Source of the DNA: Nansenia antarctica
Taxonomy: Eukaryota; Chordata; Actinopteri; Argentiniformes; Microstomatidae
Assembly: GCA_963989245.1 (NCBI GenBank)
Contig: OZ022346.1
Coordinates: 56,678,809 to 56,742,808, forward strand
Reading direction: 5' to 3'
DNA length: 64,000 bases
How positions within the stretch are numbered: the first letter of the stretch is position 1; each line of letters begins with the position of its first letter. Positions 22,385-33,346 of this stretch are shown here, in pieces. The notes below the pieces were generated by a model. That model did not search any database, had not been told where the DNA came from, and was given only the letters and a program-made list of their open reading frames with translations. A program made the position numbers and the translations under genes.

Positions 22385-22971
22385 CTGGAAAAAACAACAA
22401 CAAAAAGAACAGTCGGTTAGATTAGATTAAACTTTATTGTCCTTGCTGAGTACGACAGGCGCTGTGCATTAGCTAATCAGGTGATGTTGTTTGAACCCTT
22501 TGTACTACTGCATTCACTTCAGTCACTGCTTTATGCCTGAAGAAGGTCTATGACCGGAAGCTTGCAATAAAATAATGATTTCTGCACAGATTTAAGTGTG
22601 TGGATGCTGCTTTTTTCACTCTATTTGATTCTCTTCAGTTCCAGCACCTCAGCTAAGTCTGATCACGGATAAGCGGTGGTATTTTTTTACTATTTTGAGT
22701 ACCAGAGTACCAGACAACGAAATGCAGTTTAGCACCAACCAGAAGTGAGAATAGTGATATAAGAACATGATATAAAAACATGAGTGATACTGATGGATAC
22801 AGTATGGCAAGTACGGTAGTTAGAGGTACAGATATGAGCTAGTTAGTTAGCTCTGTTTTAGTATTGGTAACATAGTTAGTCTTGCTTGTTGTTAGTATTC
22901 GGTTGTTAAGTCTGACGTCAACTGTGACGTTTAGCAATTTCCGGGTCCAAACCAGAACTTCCCTGCACCAG

Positions 22972-23152
22972 AGTACCAGTGTACTAAAGCACCAGAGTAC
23001 CAGTGTACTAAAGCACCAGAGTACCAGTTTACTAAAGCACCAGAGTACCAGTGTACTAAAGCACCAGAGTACCAGTGTACTAAAGCACCAGAGTACCAGT
23101 GTACTAAAGCACCAGAGTACCAGTGTACTAAAGCACCATAGTACCAGTGTAC
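22972..23152. repeat. 24-bp minisatellite in copy 1
   Basis: Seven to eight copies of CACCAGAGTACCAGTGTACT plus AAAG. A second array with the same variants lies at 24229-24409. Confidence 0.95.
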
Positions 23153-23458
23153 TACAGCGGTAGAATGACAGTTCAATCGTTTTTTAGACTGGGATCCATT
23201 CATACAACAAGGGACACAGCAGCACTTTCCTGTTTTTCCCATTTTGTCAGGGTCTTTGAGCCTCGGAAAAGCTCTATACAAATATAATGAATTATTATTA
23301 TTACTGCGGCATTTCGAAGAGATTTCGAAAACACAGTAGCGTTTTTTTGGTGGAATTATTTCTCAATGACAGAAAGCTCTCTCACACAAATCTGTCGAGT
23401 GGAATAGTTGTAATTATTCCACGCCTAGCGCAGAAAACGTGATATCAGACAGTCTCAC

Positions 23459-23641
23459 CGTTGCTGGACAGGAAGTCTGCGGCGGCGGAGTTAACCCGGC
23501 GCTGGCTGGCGGCGGAGGTGGGCACCACGCTGAAGGAGGCGTGGCGGGACCGCTTCTGCTTGGCGCTGCCCAGAGCTGCTGCTGGGGGAGGGGCCACAGG
23601 GGCTTCTGGGGGAAGAATGGCCAACACAGCCTCGGAATCCT
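23459..23641 (-). CDS. Chimeric exon, copy 2, unidentified gene
   Basis: Identical in structure to 22202-22384 and shifted by 1257 bp: same acceptor, donor, 183 bases and open frame. As both ends are in the same phase, serial use of copies 1 and 2 would add 61 residues each to the protein. Whether they are used cannot be told from sequence alone. Confidence 0.6.
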
Positions 23642-24228
23642 CTGGAAAAAACAACAACAAAAAGAACAGTCGGTTAGATTAGATTAAACTTTATTGTCAT
23701 TGCTGAGTACGACAGGCGCTGTGCATTAGCTAATCAGGTGATGTTGTTTGAACCCTTTGTACTACTGCATTCACTTCAGTCACTGCTTTATGCCTGAAGA
23801 AGGTCTATGACCGGAAGCTTGCAATAAAATAATGATTTCTGCACAGATTTAAGTGTGTGGATGCTGCTTTTTTCACTCTATTTGATTCTCTTCAGTTCCA
23901 GCACCTCAGCTAAGTCTGATCACGGATAAGCGGTGGTATTTTTTTACTATTTTGAGTACCAGAGTACCAGACAACGAAATGCAGTTTAGCACCAACCAGA
24001 AGTGAGAATAGTGATATAAGAACATGATATAAAAACATGAGTGATACTGATGGATACAGTATGGCAAGTACGGTAGTTATAGGTACAGATATGAGCTAGT
24101 TAGTTAGCTCTGTTTTAGTATTGGTAACATAGTTAGTCTTGCTTGTTGTTAGTATTCGGTTGTTAAGTCTGACGTCAACTGTGACGTTTAGCAATTTCCG
24201 GGTCCAAACCAGAACTTCCCTGCACCAG

Positions 24229-24409
24229 AGTACCAGTGTACTAAAGCACCAGAGTACCAGTGTACTAAAGCACCAGAGTACCAGTTTACTAAAGCACCAG
24301 AGTACCAGTGTACTAAAGCACCAGAGTACCAGTGTACTAAAGCACCAGAGTACCAGTGTACTAAAGCACCAGAGTACCAGTGTACTAAAGCACCAGAGTA
24401 CCAGTGTAC
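24229..24409. repeat. 24-bp minisatellite in copy 2
   Basis: The same 24-bp unit as at 22972, with the TTTACT variant in the same position (third unit). This shows the array was copied as part of the large duplication. Confidence 0.95.
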
Positions 24410-24715
24410 TACAGCGGTAGAATGACAGTTCAATCGTTTTTTAGACTGGGATCTATTCATACAACAAGGGACACAGCAGCACTTTCCTGTTTTTCCCATT
24501 TTGTCTGGGTCTTTGAGCCTCGGAAAAGCTCAATACAAATATAATGAATTATTATTATTACTGAGGCATTTCGAAGAGATTTCGAAAACACAGTAGCGTT
24601 TTTTTGGTGGAATTATTTCTCAATGACAGAAAGCCCTCTCACACAAATCTGTTGAGTGGAATAGTTGTAATTATTCCACGCCTAGCGCAGAAAACGTGAT
24701 ATCAGACAGTCTCAC

Positions 24716-24772
24716 CGTTGCTGGACAGGAAGTCTGCGGGTCCGATCCATCGGGGATCCTCGGGGAGCAGAC
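24716..24772 (-). CDS. Exon Y of the unidentified gene
   Basis: Acceptor TCTCTCCTCAG, 57 bases, donor GTGAGA. It encodes LLPEDPRWIGPADFLSSN with split codons at both ends. Its phase fits exon X at 25290-25475: the last base of X plus the first two of Y make a serine codon. This supports them as consecutive exons of one host gene transcribed leftwards. Confidence 0.6.
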
Positions 24773-24779
24773 CTGAGGA

Positions 24780-24842
24780 GAGACAGACAGTGAGACAGTG
24801 AGACAGTGAGACAGTTAGACAGTTAGACAGTTAGACAGTTAG
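24780..24842. repeat. ACAGTGAG / ACAGTTAG microsatellite
   Basis: About eight 8- to 9-bp units, first GAGACAGT, then TAGACAGT. Confidence 0.85.
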
Positions 24843-25202
24843 AATTATAAGGTTCTATCTCCATTTCTGGTCAAAATGTAGTTTTTTACATAATCTGATC
24901 CATTAGGTGTTTATTAATGCCTGTGTGGTGTTATTTTTAAAATGTGGAAATGTTTTAGTTAGTAATTAATAAAATACAAAGGTTCCATCTCACAAAACAT
25001 AATGGAATGTAAAAACGTTGACGCTCAATATCTCTAAACTACCCTAAACGGAGATAGAACCTTATGGGCTGGTTTCAGAGACAAGGCTTAAGCCTAGTCC
25101 TGGACTAAATCACACTTTCAATGTAAAATCTCCATTGAAGATGTTTTTTAGTCTAGGATTAGGTTTAAGCCTTGTCTGTGAAACCGGCCCTATAATTCTA
25201 AG
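24839..25202. mobile_element. Small inverted-repeat element, split by a second one
   Basis: Its left end TTAGAATTATAAGGTTCTAT (then CTCC) is the exact inverse of the right end once the inner element and one TAT are removed. It lies in the intron between exons X and Y. The superfamily is not clear. Confidence 0.75.
25066..25190. mobile_element. 125-bp MITE, PIF/Harbinger-like
   Basis: The ends GGGCTGGTTTCAGAGACAAG and its near inverse (ending TGTGAAACCGGCCC) form a long palindrome. TAT flanks both sides (25063-25065 and 25191-25193), a 3-bp duplication. It sits within the right arm of the element at 24839-25202. Confidence 0.85.
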
Positions 25203-25289
25203 CTCACGAGTTCTCAATGACAGAAGTGTGTCGTCGAGCCGCTAGTCAGAGACGTCGTGGTGGGTCGTGTGATCTGTCGCCGTACTCAC

Positions 25290-25475
25290 TGGTCATCTCT
25301 CTGCGGGGGCTGCTGGCGGCGGAGTTAACCCGGCGCTGGCTGGCGGCGGAGGTGGGCACCACGCTGAAGGGGGCGTGGCGGGACAGCTTCTGCTTGGCGC
25401 TGCCCAGAGCTGCTGCTGGGGGAGGGGCCACAGGGGCCTCTGGGAGAACAATGGCCAACACAGCCTCGGAATCCT
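25290..25475 (-). CDS. Exon X of the unidentified gene
   Basis: Acceptor TTTTTTCCAG, 186 bases, donor GTGAGT. It encodes a 62-residue A/P/S-rich segment beginning EDSEAVLAIVLPEAP, then GSAKQKLSRHAPFSVVP, then SAASSPRREMT. It is the parent of the first three quarters of the chimeric exons. Differences from them (LPEAP against PPEAP, KLSRHAP against KRSRHAS) show that the chimeric form has since diverged. No domain is recognised; low complexity suggests a linker of a larger protein. No other exons of this gene were found in the window. Confidence 0.6.
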
Positions 25476-25514
25476 CTGGAAAAAACAACAACAAAAAGAA
25501 CAGTCGGTTAGATT

Positions 25515-26500
25515 AGATTAAACTTTATTGTCATTGCTGAGTACGACAGGCGCTGTGCATTAGCTAATCAGGTGATGTTGTTTGAACCCTTTGTACTACT
25601 GCATTCACTTCAGTCACTGCTTTATGCCTGAAGAAGGTCTATGACCGGAAGCTTGCAATAAAATAATGATTTCTGCACAGATTTAAGTGTGTGGATGCTG
25701 CTTTTTTCACTCTATTTGATTCTCTTCAGTTCCAGCACCTCAGCTAAGTCTGATCACGGATAAGCGGTGGTATTTTTTTACTATTTTGAGTACCAGAGTA
25801 CCAGACAACGAAATGCAGTTTAGCACCAACCAGAAGTGAGAATAGTGATATAAGAACATGATATAAAAACATGAGTGATACTGATGGATACAGTATGGCA
25901 AGTACGGTAGTTAGAGGTACAGATATGAGCTAGTTAGTTTGCCTGTTTCCGTGTCATTCTCCGTGTCGTCTGTCATTCCGCGTGTCTTCACCATTTTGAG
26001 CCGTCCGAGTGCAAAACAAAAAACGAAAAAACAAAAATATCCCCCCTAACAGCAAGCTGCTGGGGGAATAAACTCTCACACACTAACTCTCCTTTCACTC
26101 ACTCAATCCACGCAAATCTTCAAACACTTAAACTCTCATGCACACAAACAAAAATCAATAGCTCACCAAACTTTTTGCGACAGGTCGTATTCAGACTGGT
26201 ATGGCCGTAAACAAAGTTTGCTGTGCTCGGTGGTGTATATAAGGTTGGTGCCAGTCAGAACACACACACACACACACACACACACCGTGAGTGAACTTAG
26301 TTCTGACTATAAGGTGGACAGGTGCTCCTAATCAAATGTTGAGTGAATGAGAGACTATAGTTGACTACCCTCTGCCAATGATTCCAAATTGATTTGAAAC
26401 CTACTATGGTATGGCCTACATGAAGCTGCCTTCCTAGTTTGAAAAGCAGTGTAAAAAGCATGATTTTGTTCCAGTTGTTAAAAGGGTGGCATAGTGCACT
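25515..26500. other. Repeat copy, then sequence without gene
   Basis: 25515-25935 repeats the LINE-tail part of the 1257-bp unit. From 25936 to 26500 I see a CA microsatellite (26262-26286) and nothing coding. Confidence 0.5.
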
Positions 26501-26518
26501 CTACTGGTGGAGGTTGAG

Positions 26519-26574
26519 AAAAGCTTACGGCACCGGGTATTCCCAGGCGGTCTCTCATCCAAGTACTAACCAGG
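26519..26574 (-). rRNA. 5S rRNA pseudogene, 3' part (split by Ginger-like element)
   Basis: On the - strand it ends GGGAATACCCGGTGCCGTAA then GCTTT, the 3' end of vertebrate 5S rRNA, and includes GTTAGTACTTGGATGAGAGA. It has several changes from the usual 5S. It breaks off at CCAGG, where the element at 26575 begins. The rest resumes at 32276. Confidence 0.85.
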
Positions 26575-26845
26575 TGTAAGTACCGGAATTTCCGACCCGC
26601 GAGGTTTTTCCGACCCTACCAGATCCGGTTATAGGTTCAGCCCTTTCCGGCCATAGGTAGCGCTATGATTCGCTGACGACGATGATTTCCGATCACATGA
26701 TGACCGCCATTTTTACCCATCAGTAATTTTGGCTGTTTATAGATCTAATCTCTGTAGCTACCTTAAGATACATGGATGTTGCGCGCGCACCCGCGCGCGA
26801 CGTGAGAGAGTTTAAAGGATTCTAAAGGCGTCCAAGAATTACTTG

Positions 26846-29800
26846 ATGAAAGGTAAGTCAGTGTGAATAACTATGTTATATCCACTCTTGAAGCCACTGC
26901 TTGAAATGGCGAAAATGGCGAAAATGCATAGGCCTGTATCAAAATTTAGTGTCTCATCTGCTAACTATTGTGTGCATAAAACCTGTTTCCAGTGGCTTTA
27001 TATTTGCACTTCTAAATGAATGCTGTATTTTCCTGCTGCATCAGGTGAGGAGTTGTACTACAAGGACAAATACAAGGACAAACTTCGCTTGGTGGTGTGC
27101 AACAAAGATGGAGTTCGTGATGTCCTGATGGTAACTTTCTTATCTGACTTGAGTTCTTGTCCATCATCTTTCCCAATTATGACAAGATTATCATTGTTGG
27201 AGACCTCAAAACCTACTTATTCAATCTCGCCTTTTAAATGTCTGTCTTTATTGTTGTTTCATCTATACTATTGTTGTTTTATCTTCTTTGCTCTCTGTGG
27301 AGCACATTGTGTCACATTTTTGTGAGAAATGGGCTATACAAATGAAGTTTGATTTGATCTGAAGGAGTGCCACGACAACCATGGGACTGGGGGTCATCCA
27401 GGGAGACGCCGAACGCTGGAGAAGGTGACGGCGTCCTACCTCTGGTCCACCTTGCGGGAGGATGTCACAAAATGGGTGAGTTTTTGATGTTATTAGTGCA
27501 TGGTGTGTGTGAACATTGTAATTTATACACTGCCCATTAGCAATGATCTTTTACTCAAAGATCTCCAACTCTTGTGTAATTCTCATACTGACCACAATCT
27601 GATTCTGCACTGGAACACCCAGACCATCATACAGGCCGCGGCCCCTCAACCACAGCGGTTCTGCCCAGCAGCTGACCACCACCACCAACATGACACCTCA
27701 ACCACATCAAGAATTCTCTGACTCTAGATAATTTCCTCTGAAATGTCACTGTTTTAAAGGTTGATGAGTGCCCCCGCTGTCAACATCATGAGACAATAAA
27801 GACAGTTGCACCTGTACTCCATCCCATCCAAGTGAAAGAGGCATGGAGTGTCCTGGGGATTGATCTCATTGGTCCACTTCCCACCACTGCAAAGGGCAAA
27901 AGGTAGCTACTGAATGTTGGGCAGAAGTATGTGTAACCCCTTTTGGTTAAAGCTAGTGAGATAAGCTGACATCATGTATTGGATAAGTCAATAAAAGTTA
28001 TGAAGCAAGTTTTTGGTCGACCCCATGAGGAATAGCTGCTGCAATGCTGTAGCTAATGGAGAACAATCTGCATTTTTCATTGCAGATACATTCTGACTGC
28101 AACCGAACTCTTCACCAAGTGGGCTGTGGCAAAAACCCTCTACACCAAAACAGCCAATGAGGTGTCCAGGAAGATAGTTAACATTCTTCTTGACTTTGGA
28201 CTGGTAGAGAGGATCATTACCGACCAAGGACGGGAATTTGTGAATGAGGTACAGTTATCTATATACGACACAGTGTATGTGATGTGTGACATTTGATAAT
28301 TGTAATTTAATCTAATTTAATTGCATACACTAATGCAGGCCTATTCAATTAGCGGCCCGGGGGCCGCATGCGGCCCAGACGTGACCCCCGATTGGCCCAG
28401 TCATAAAAGCAGAGAAAAACGTATTTCGCAAGTGTTCAGAAATTCATGCAGAAATGTCTACTATAGTAGCCTACAGAATGTGAATATGACACTCTAAATA
28501 AACTAAGCGGGGAGCTTAAAACAACAATGGACAACGTGATGGCTACAATTAATTTTATTCGCTCCACTTCGAGCCTCCAACATTATTATTATTAACTTAT
28601 TCCGCAAGCTGCTGTCAGAAATGTCTGCTGAGCACCATGATCTGCTTTTGCATAACGACGTCAGGTGGCTGTCCAAAGGCAAGGCACTGGAGCGTTTCTG
28701 TGATCTCAGAGAGGAGATTACAACTTTCCTCCGCAGCAGCAAGCAAACGAAGGCAGAAACACACTTGAATCGCATACTGGACGACAACTTCATGGCTGAT
28801 GTCTGCCTTCTGAGCGACATATTCAAACAACACCTGAATGACCTAAATGTGGGGCTACAAGGCAGAGACAAAACTGTGATTTATCTTGTGGAACAGATGC
28901 GCGCGTTTCAAATCAAACTGGACCTTTTCGCGGCCGACTTCTGCACCGGCAGAATGCTGCATTTTCCGACGCTCCGCAAATGCGTCTCATCCCCGGCACA
29001 CATCACAGATGTGATGACTGATTTCATTGCGAGGTTGAAAGAGAACTTTGCTGGTCGACTGGATGGACTTGCTCTGCCCGCAGAGGTGATGGGCTTTGCC
29101 AGAGACCCGTTCACTGCTGCAATAGAAGGGGACTTATCCACCAGAGGAAAGGGAGTGGTGCCTTCCATCGACGAGGGGAAATTCATACTCGAACTTGTTG
29201 ACATGCAGTCATCCGTAACCATGGCACAGGAGCTTCGCACTAATTGACCTGCGAAGTTTTGGAGTGATGTCAACGTGCACCAGTTCCCTAACGTTAAGAA
29301 AGTAGCAATCCATGTGCTCAGTATGTTTGGATCAACATGCACCTGTGAATCAAGCTTTTCACACGAACACAATAAAAAGCAGCTCTCGTTGTTCCCTGAC
29401 TGACAGTACTCTTCACCAATGCCTTCGGATTGCATTGACATCTTATGAGCCAAATGTCACTGCTCTTGTTCAGAATAAAACATGTCACTTCTCACAGAAG
29501 AAAGTCAGCAGGGTAAGATTAGATTAGATTAAATTTTATTGTTTAACTGTAATTGTAACTTGTTAAATTGTGCACTCAAGGCGTTGATGGTTATTTTCAT
29601 TCAGTTAAAAGCACTTTGTGATGTGCCTGGGTCAGCTATGACCAACATTTATATTTTACAAAAGGACATTTTTTTATTGTCCTTTATTGTACACTTTTTT
29701 TATGCACTTTGAGATGACTTTTGACGTGCCTGTGTCAGATGTTACCTAATTTAAAAGGAAAACTATAAATAAACTGCTTGTATTTCATTAGGCCTACATT

Positions 29801-30847
29801 CATTTGTGTTGGTTTGAAATGTGTCATTACCTGGTGCCTAGGCTACTGGCCGCTGAAAATGTCTGGCCCAGCAACATTTCTTGGTTTTCAAATCTGGCCC
29901 AACTGAATTTGTAATTGAATACCCCTGCTTAATGCATCTGCAGGTCAACCGTGGTGTTTTTGAGGCTCTGGGTGTCAAACACTGCATCACGTCACCCTAC
30001 CACCCCCAGGCCAATGGACAGGACGAGCGCACAAACCGCACCGTGAAGACTGCGCTTGCCAAGTACTGTGGGGAGGGACAGAACGACTGGGATGTCCATT
30101 TGAGGGGCATCATAATGAGCATCAACACCTCTAAGCAGGTAGCCTACTATTGTGTAACAACTGCATATGTAAACAATTCAAACAAACATAGAAAGAAACA
30201 AAAAACAATTTAAACAATATAGAAAGATGGTGAAATGCTATTGATTGTACTTTTGTTTTGTTTTACAGCGATCAACCAGGTACGGCACCCTGTTCGGACG
30301 GCACCCTCGCAGCCCAGGTGTCATCAACACAACACAGACTGAGGAGGGTGACGACTCAGCTGTGGTTGTGGTTGATTTGCCAGAGGAGGATGTACAGGCG
30401 AAGACTGTCGAAGTTACAGATCTACATGCAGAGGTGATGTAAAAATGGCAATTTATGCATAATAATATCTAATAATAACAAATATGCATACAATGGCAAT
30501 ATATGCTATAAAATATGAATATGTTTCAAGGGAAAATTAATTAAATGATAACAATTTTTCAGATTTACCAGAACATCCAAATTGCCCAGGCAAGGCAGAA
30601 AAAGACCTACGAGGCCCAGAAACAAAAGGGGGTCAAATCCTTTGACTTCAAAGTTGGGGATGAGGTCCTACGGGCAAACAAAAGGAAGGAGGGACGGAAA
30701 GGAGGGCGACTGGAGGCCAATTGGTTTGGGCCGCACATCATATCCTCCATCTCACCCAAGGGTGTGGTGATGCTGTCCAGCACCATTATTATTGTTAATA
30801 CAAGGACATACACACTTAGTGTATGTGCAGTAACTGTATGTATGTGA
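26846..30847 (+). CDS. Ginger-like integrase/transposase, seven exons
   Basis: DDE integrase that would cut and join the element ends. Exons: 26846-26852, 27045-27130, 27365-27475, 27760-27902, 28086-28248, 29944-30138, 30269-30433, plus a last one at 30563-30847; all phases agree and give 384 codons without a stop. Domains in order: H2C2 zinc binding (ECHDNHGTGGHPGRRRTLEK, then VDECPRCQ), catalytic core (GIDLIGP, then ITDQGREF, then HPQANGQDERTNR), and a GPY-like C-terminal module (FKVGDEVL, ANWFGPHI). The second D and the E are 35 residues apart only when the two exons on either side of the inserted hAT are joined, which supports the splicing. Weak points: the 27365 acceptor follows a LINE tail and lacks a pyrimidine tract, and the last 20 residues may be intron. 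Confidence 0.8.
28336..29927 (+). mobile_element. hAT transposon in an integrase intron
   Basis: The ends CAGGCCTATTCAATTAG and GTAATTGAATACCCCTG are near inverse copies. The flanks share TAATG but no perfect 8-bp duplication is visible. It lies wholly inside the intron 28249-29943 of the Ginger-like integrase. A LINE tail with AGATT units has landed near its 3' end (29512-29560). Confidence 0.8.
28621..29480 (+). pseudogene. hAT transposase, decayed
   Basis: The frame 28621-29247 encodes the hAT core (LHNDVRWLSKGKALERF, then ADVCLLSDIFKQHLNDLN), then meets TGA. The same frame continues with VAIHVLSMFGSTCTCESSFS, the C-terminal dimerisation motif, so the TGA is a mutation. Then another stop and a frame change precede LHQCLRIALTSYEPN. 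The N-terminal zinc finger is missing. It is related to the GTF2IRD2/ZBED hAT group. Confidence 0.8.
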
Positions 30848-30849
30848 TA

Positions 30850-31560
30850 CACCCTCCTGGGAGCGGAGTGGATGAACAAGAACGCCCACCGGCTGTAAGG
30901 GAAGGTCCAGGAGCCTGCTTTTCTGCAATTGGACAAAATACAGAGAGAGGAAATAGAGGCTAAATTGACACTGATTGAAGACGAAGAAGAACGTCAAGAA
31001 TTGCTGGAAATATTTTTTGGGAATTTGAACTTAAAATTGATTATGATTTATTTCTGTTAGAGGTCAAGGACAATCTTGGCATCCCTGTGTGCGCAAGTTT
31101 CAAGGCTCCCAGTTCGGAAGAGTGATTGATTAATTAGTGTGCTTGCAGTCGCAAATATAAAACTGAATCTGAACAGTAGTGTGAACTACATGTTGGTCAC
31201 ATTACCCCAAATGATAACGGTGGATGACCGATGGCCTTATTCACTTATTCCTTCCAGCTAGAGTCTGGATCTAGCTAGAGTTAGAGTCATGTCAGAGGGA
31301 GGGGCTTTTGACACGTGCATGCTGTCTGAGTCAGTCCATCCTCTCCATGGGCGTGGGTTAGATGTGGCTACAGGCCCCAAACATTTCCCAAATAAGATAT
31401 ATATGTATATGTACACATGCTATATTTCGGTTAACCTACACAATGTTTTTACTTGATTCCAGCTAATTTGTGAATGAATACGTTTTTGTTTGTGTATGGT
31501 CAATCCATTTTTATGTAAATATGGTTTCATGCTGTATTGATTTACAATAAATTCATTGCA
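30850..31560. other. 3' part of the Ginger-like element without coding signal
   Basis: AT-rich; I found no further supported exon of the integrase here. Confidence 0.35.
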
Positions 31561-31564
31561 TTTC

Positions 31565-31770
31565 ATTAAATCGTGTTGCTTTACTACAAAAAACACATCT
31601 GATTGAGGAAGACTACAAAACATTGAGAAAGGATTTGGTAAACCAAGTATTTCATGCGTCATATGGTAAGAAGAGGGGTGTGGCCATAGTAATTAATACA
31701 TCTCTACCATTCTCTGAAGAGAAAGTGATAAAAGATAATAGGAGAAGATATGTAATGGTTGACCCTATTA
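31565..31770 (+). pseudogene. L1/Tx1 endonuclease fragment
   Basis: A frame reads ALLQKTHLIEEDYKTLRKD, then YGKKRGVAIVIN. It corresponds to the xLQETHL motif and following part of an L1/Tx1-clade AP endonuclease. Only about 65 codons remain. Confidence 0.6.
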
Positions 31771-32275
31771 CATTAACCATAGCTAAAGGTAATGAATCTT
31801 TTTTTCATTTCATACCTATTAGTTTACTCTAACAAATTAAAATGATTAACAAGCATAATGGCACAGAGAATGCAGAGATGTGTATATATACAAAGGGTTG
31901 AAATATATGTTGTTATTATTATTATTACTTTATTATCACATAACAGCTATTTGAAGCAAACTATGGAAAATGTATAACTGAGTAGTGAAATACTCAGAAA
32001 TAGTGAAATACATTCTTAGAAATGTCTACCGTGTCATGATTACTTGAACATACACACTGTGACACATTGGTCACACGCGCGGGCACACACTCGCGCACGC
32101 GCGATGCGCGCGAAACACACACACAACACACAGTTTCAGATCTACTAACGGGTCTTCGTTGTCATCGCGAATCATAGCGAATCATAGCGCTACCTATGGC
32201 CGGAAAGGGCTGAACCTATGACCGGATCTGGTAGGATCGGAAAAACCTCGCGGGTCGGAAATTCCGGTACTTACA

Positions 32276-32319
32276 CCGGCCCGACCCTGCTTAGCTTCCG
32301 AGATCGGACGAGATCGGGC
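32276..32319 (-). rRNA. 5S rRNA pseudogene, middle part
   Basis: Reads on the - strand CGCCCGATCTCGTCCGATCT, then CGGAAGCTAAGCAGGGTCGG, which is 5S positions of about 27-66. The first 26 bases of 5S are absent, and a T-rich run follows instead. It continues the fragment at 26519-26574. Confidence 0.85.
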
Positions 32320-33000
32320 GTTTTTTGTTGTTTTTTTTAATCAAAAATACATTTCACAGATAATTTTTTCAGTCGGTTATTTACATTATTCACAAACACA
32401 TACAGATACGATACGTAAATAACACAGTGAGACATGACAGACAGCACAACACAAAATGTGGGACAGACATAGAATAGACAAAAGACGACAACAAAAAAGA
32501 CCAAGTAGCATACCAGGTCTTATCTATGCCTGGCAGCCCTTGTAGTGTCATAGACATCAAATTGAATATTTAGGATGTAGGCAACATTCTTAGAACATGG
32601 AAGCAATTTACCATGAGAGGAAGGGGGTTGTGGACTCATTTACCACTGGTACAGGGTTGGAAAACCCTGTGATCATCAACCCTGTGATCAACCCTATGAT
32701 CATTCTATAGTATAATATGATATATTATCATTCTAAGGAAAAAATAAATAACGTTTAAAAAAAAAAGAACTATATTATTTTTCCATTATTTTTCACTTTA
32801 TTATTTAACAAAAAATCATTTTGATCATTCTATGATCATTCTATAGTATAATATGATATATTATTATCATTCTAAGAAAGAAAAAACAAAGTTTAAAAAC
32901 GTTTTTTAAAAGGATGGATATAATTGGGACACATGACAGAACGGACATTGTAGGAGTTAACTGCCTCCAGCAGAGGGCAGTAGTGCAGCATCAAGGACGC
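32320..33000. repeat. AT-rich stretch with a 65-bp direct repeat
   Basis: ATTCTATAGTATAATATGAT with following bases occurs at about 32701 and 32836. Otherwise no gene or element is recognised. Confidence 0.6.
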
Positions 33001-33079
33001 ACGCTGCCGTTAAAACCAAAACAAGAAGAAGAAGAAGACGACGACGTGGTCTATTCCCGCGATATCAGGGAACGAGAAG

Positions 33080-33270
33080 TCGATCTAAGATGGCGGAGTC
33101 AGTAAACACACACCGTGCTGAAGCTGAAGACCTTTGCTGCCGCTAAACCCAACAGAACAAGAAGAACCAGAACGGTTAGAATAGTTACATCTCTGTATTT
33201 GGTTTCCTTTACTGCGTATAAAAACATCTCAACAGTCAACAAGGAGAACGGGAGACTCTGAGTGTCGGAG
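33080..33270 (+). other. Probable 5' UTR exon of the zinc-finger gene
   Basis: The sequence around 33088-33270 (CGGAGTCAGTAAACACACAC, then GAAGACCTTTGCTGCCGC) ends at a good donor, CGGAG/GTGAGTAG. The next acceptor on this strand leads into the MEASAYSV exon. The transcription start is not visible. The upstream GCGATATCAGG region could be a promoter, but I see no TATA box. Confidence 0.4.
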
Positions 33271-33346
33271 GTGAGTAGAAGCCTTTGTCTCAGCTCGCTG
33301 CCTCACTGTCTAACATGTTACTACTGACCACTTCTGTCTGCAGAGA

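Larger units (their letters stand above)
21862..24735. repeat. 1257-bp segmental tandem duplication (2.3 copies)
   Basis: Copy 1 starts near 21862, copy 2 near 23119 and partial copy 3 near 24376, with a shift of 1257 bp. Copies 1 and 2 differ by only a few bases. Each holds a chimeric exon, a LINE tail with AGATT units and a 24-bp minisatellite. Copy 3 ends within exon Y (about 24735), and beyond it the unrearranged order is found. Confidence 0.95.
26575..32275 (+). mobile_element. Ginger-like cut-and-paste transposon in 5S rDNA
   Basis: The ends are 100-bp inverted repeats with two mismatches (26575-26674 and about 32166-32275), starting TGTAAGTACCGGAATTTCCG. The TGT...ACA ends match Ginger elements and LTR elements. 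The 4-bp flanks are CAGG (left) and CCGG (right), one mismatch. Both flanks are 5S rRNA, and joining them restores the 5S order. Inside is a seven-exon integrase (26846-30847). Later insertions are a hAT (28336-29927), a LINE tail (about 27300-27360) and an L1 endonuclease piece (31565-31770). Confidence 0.85.
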
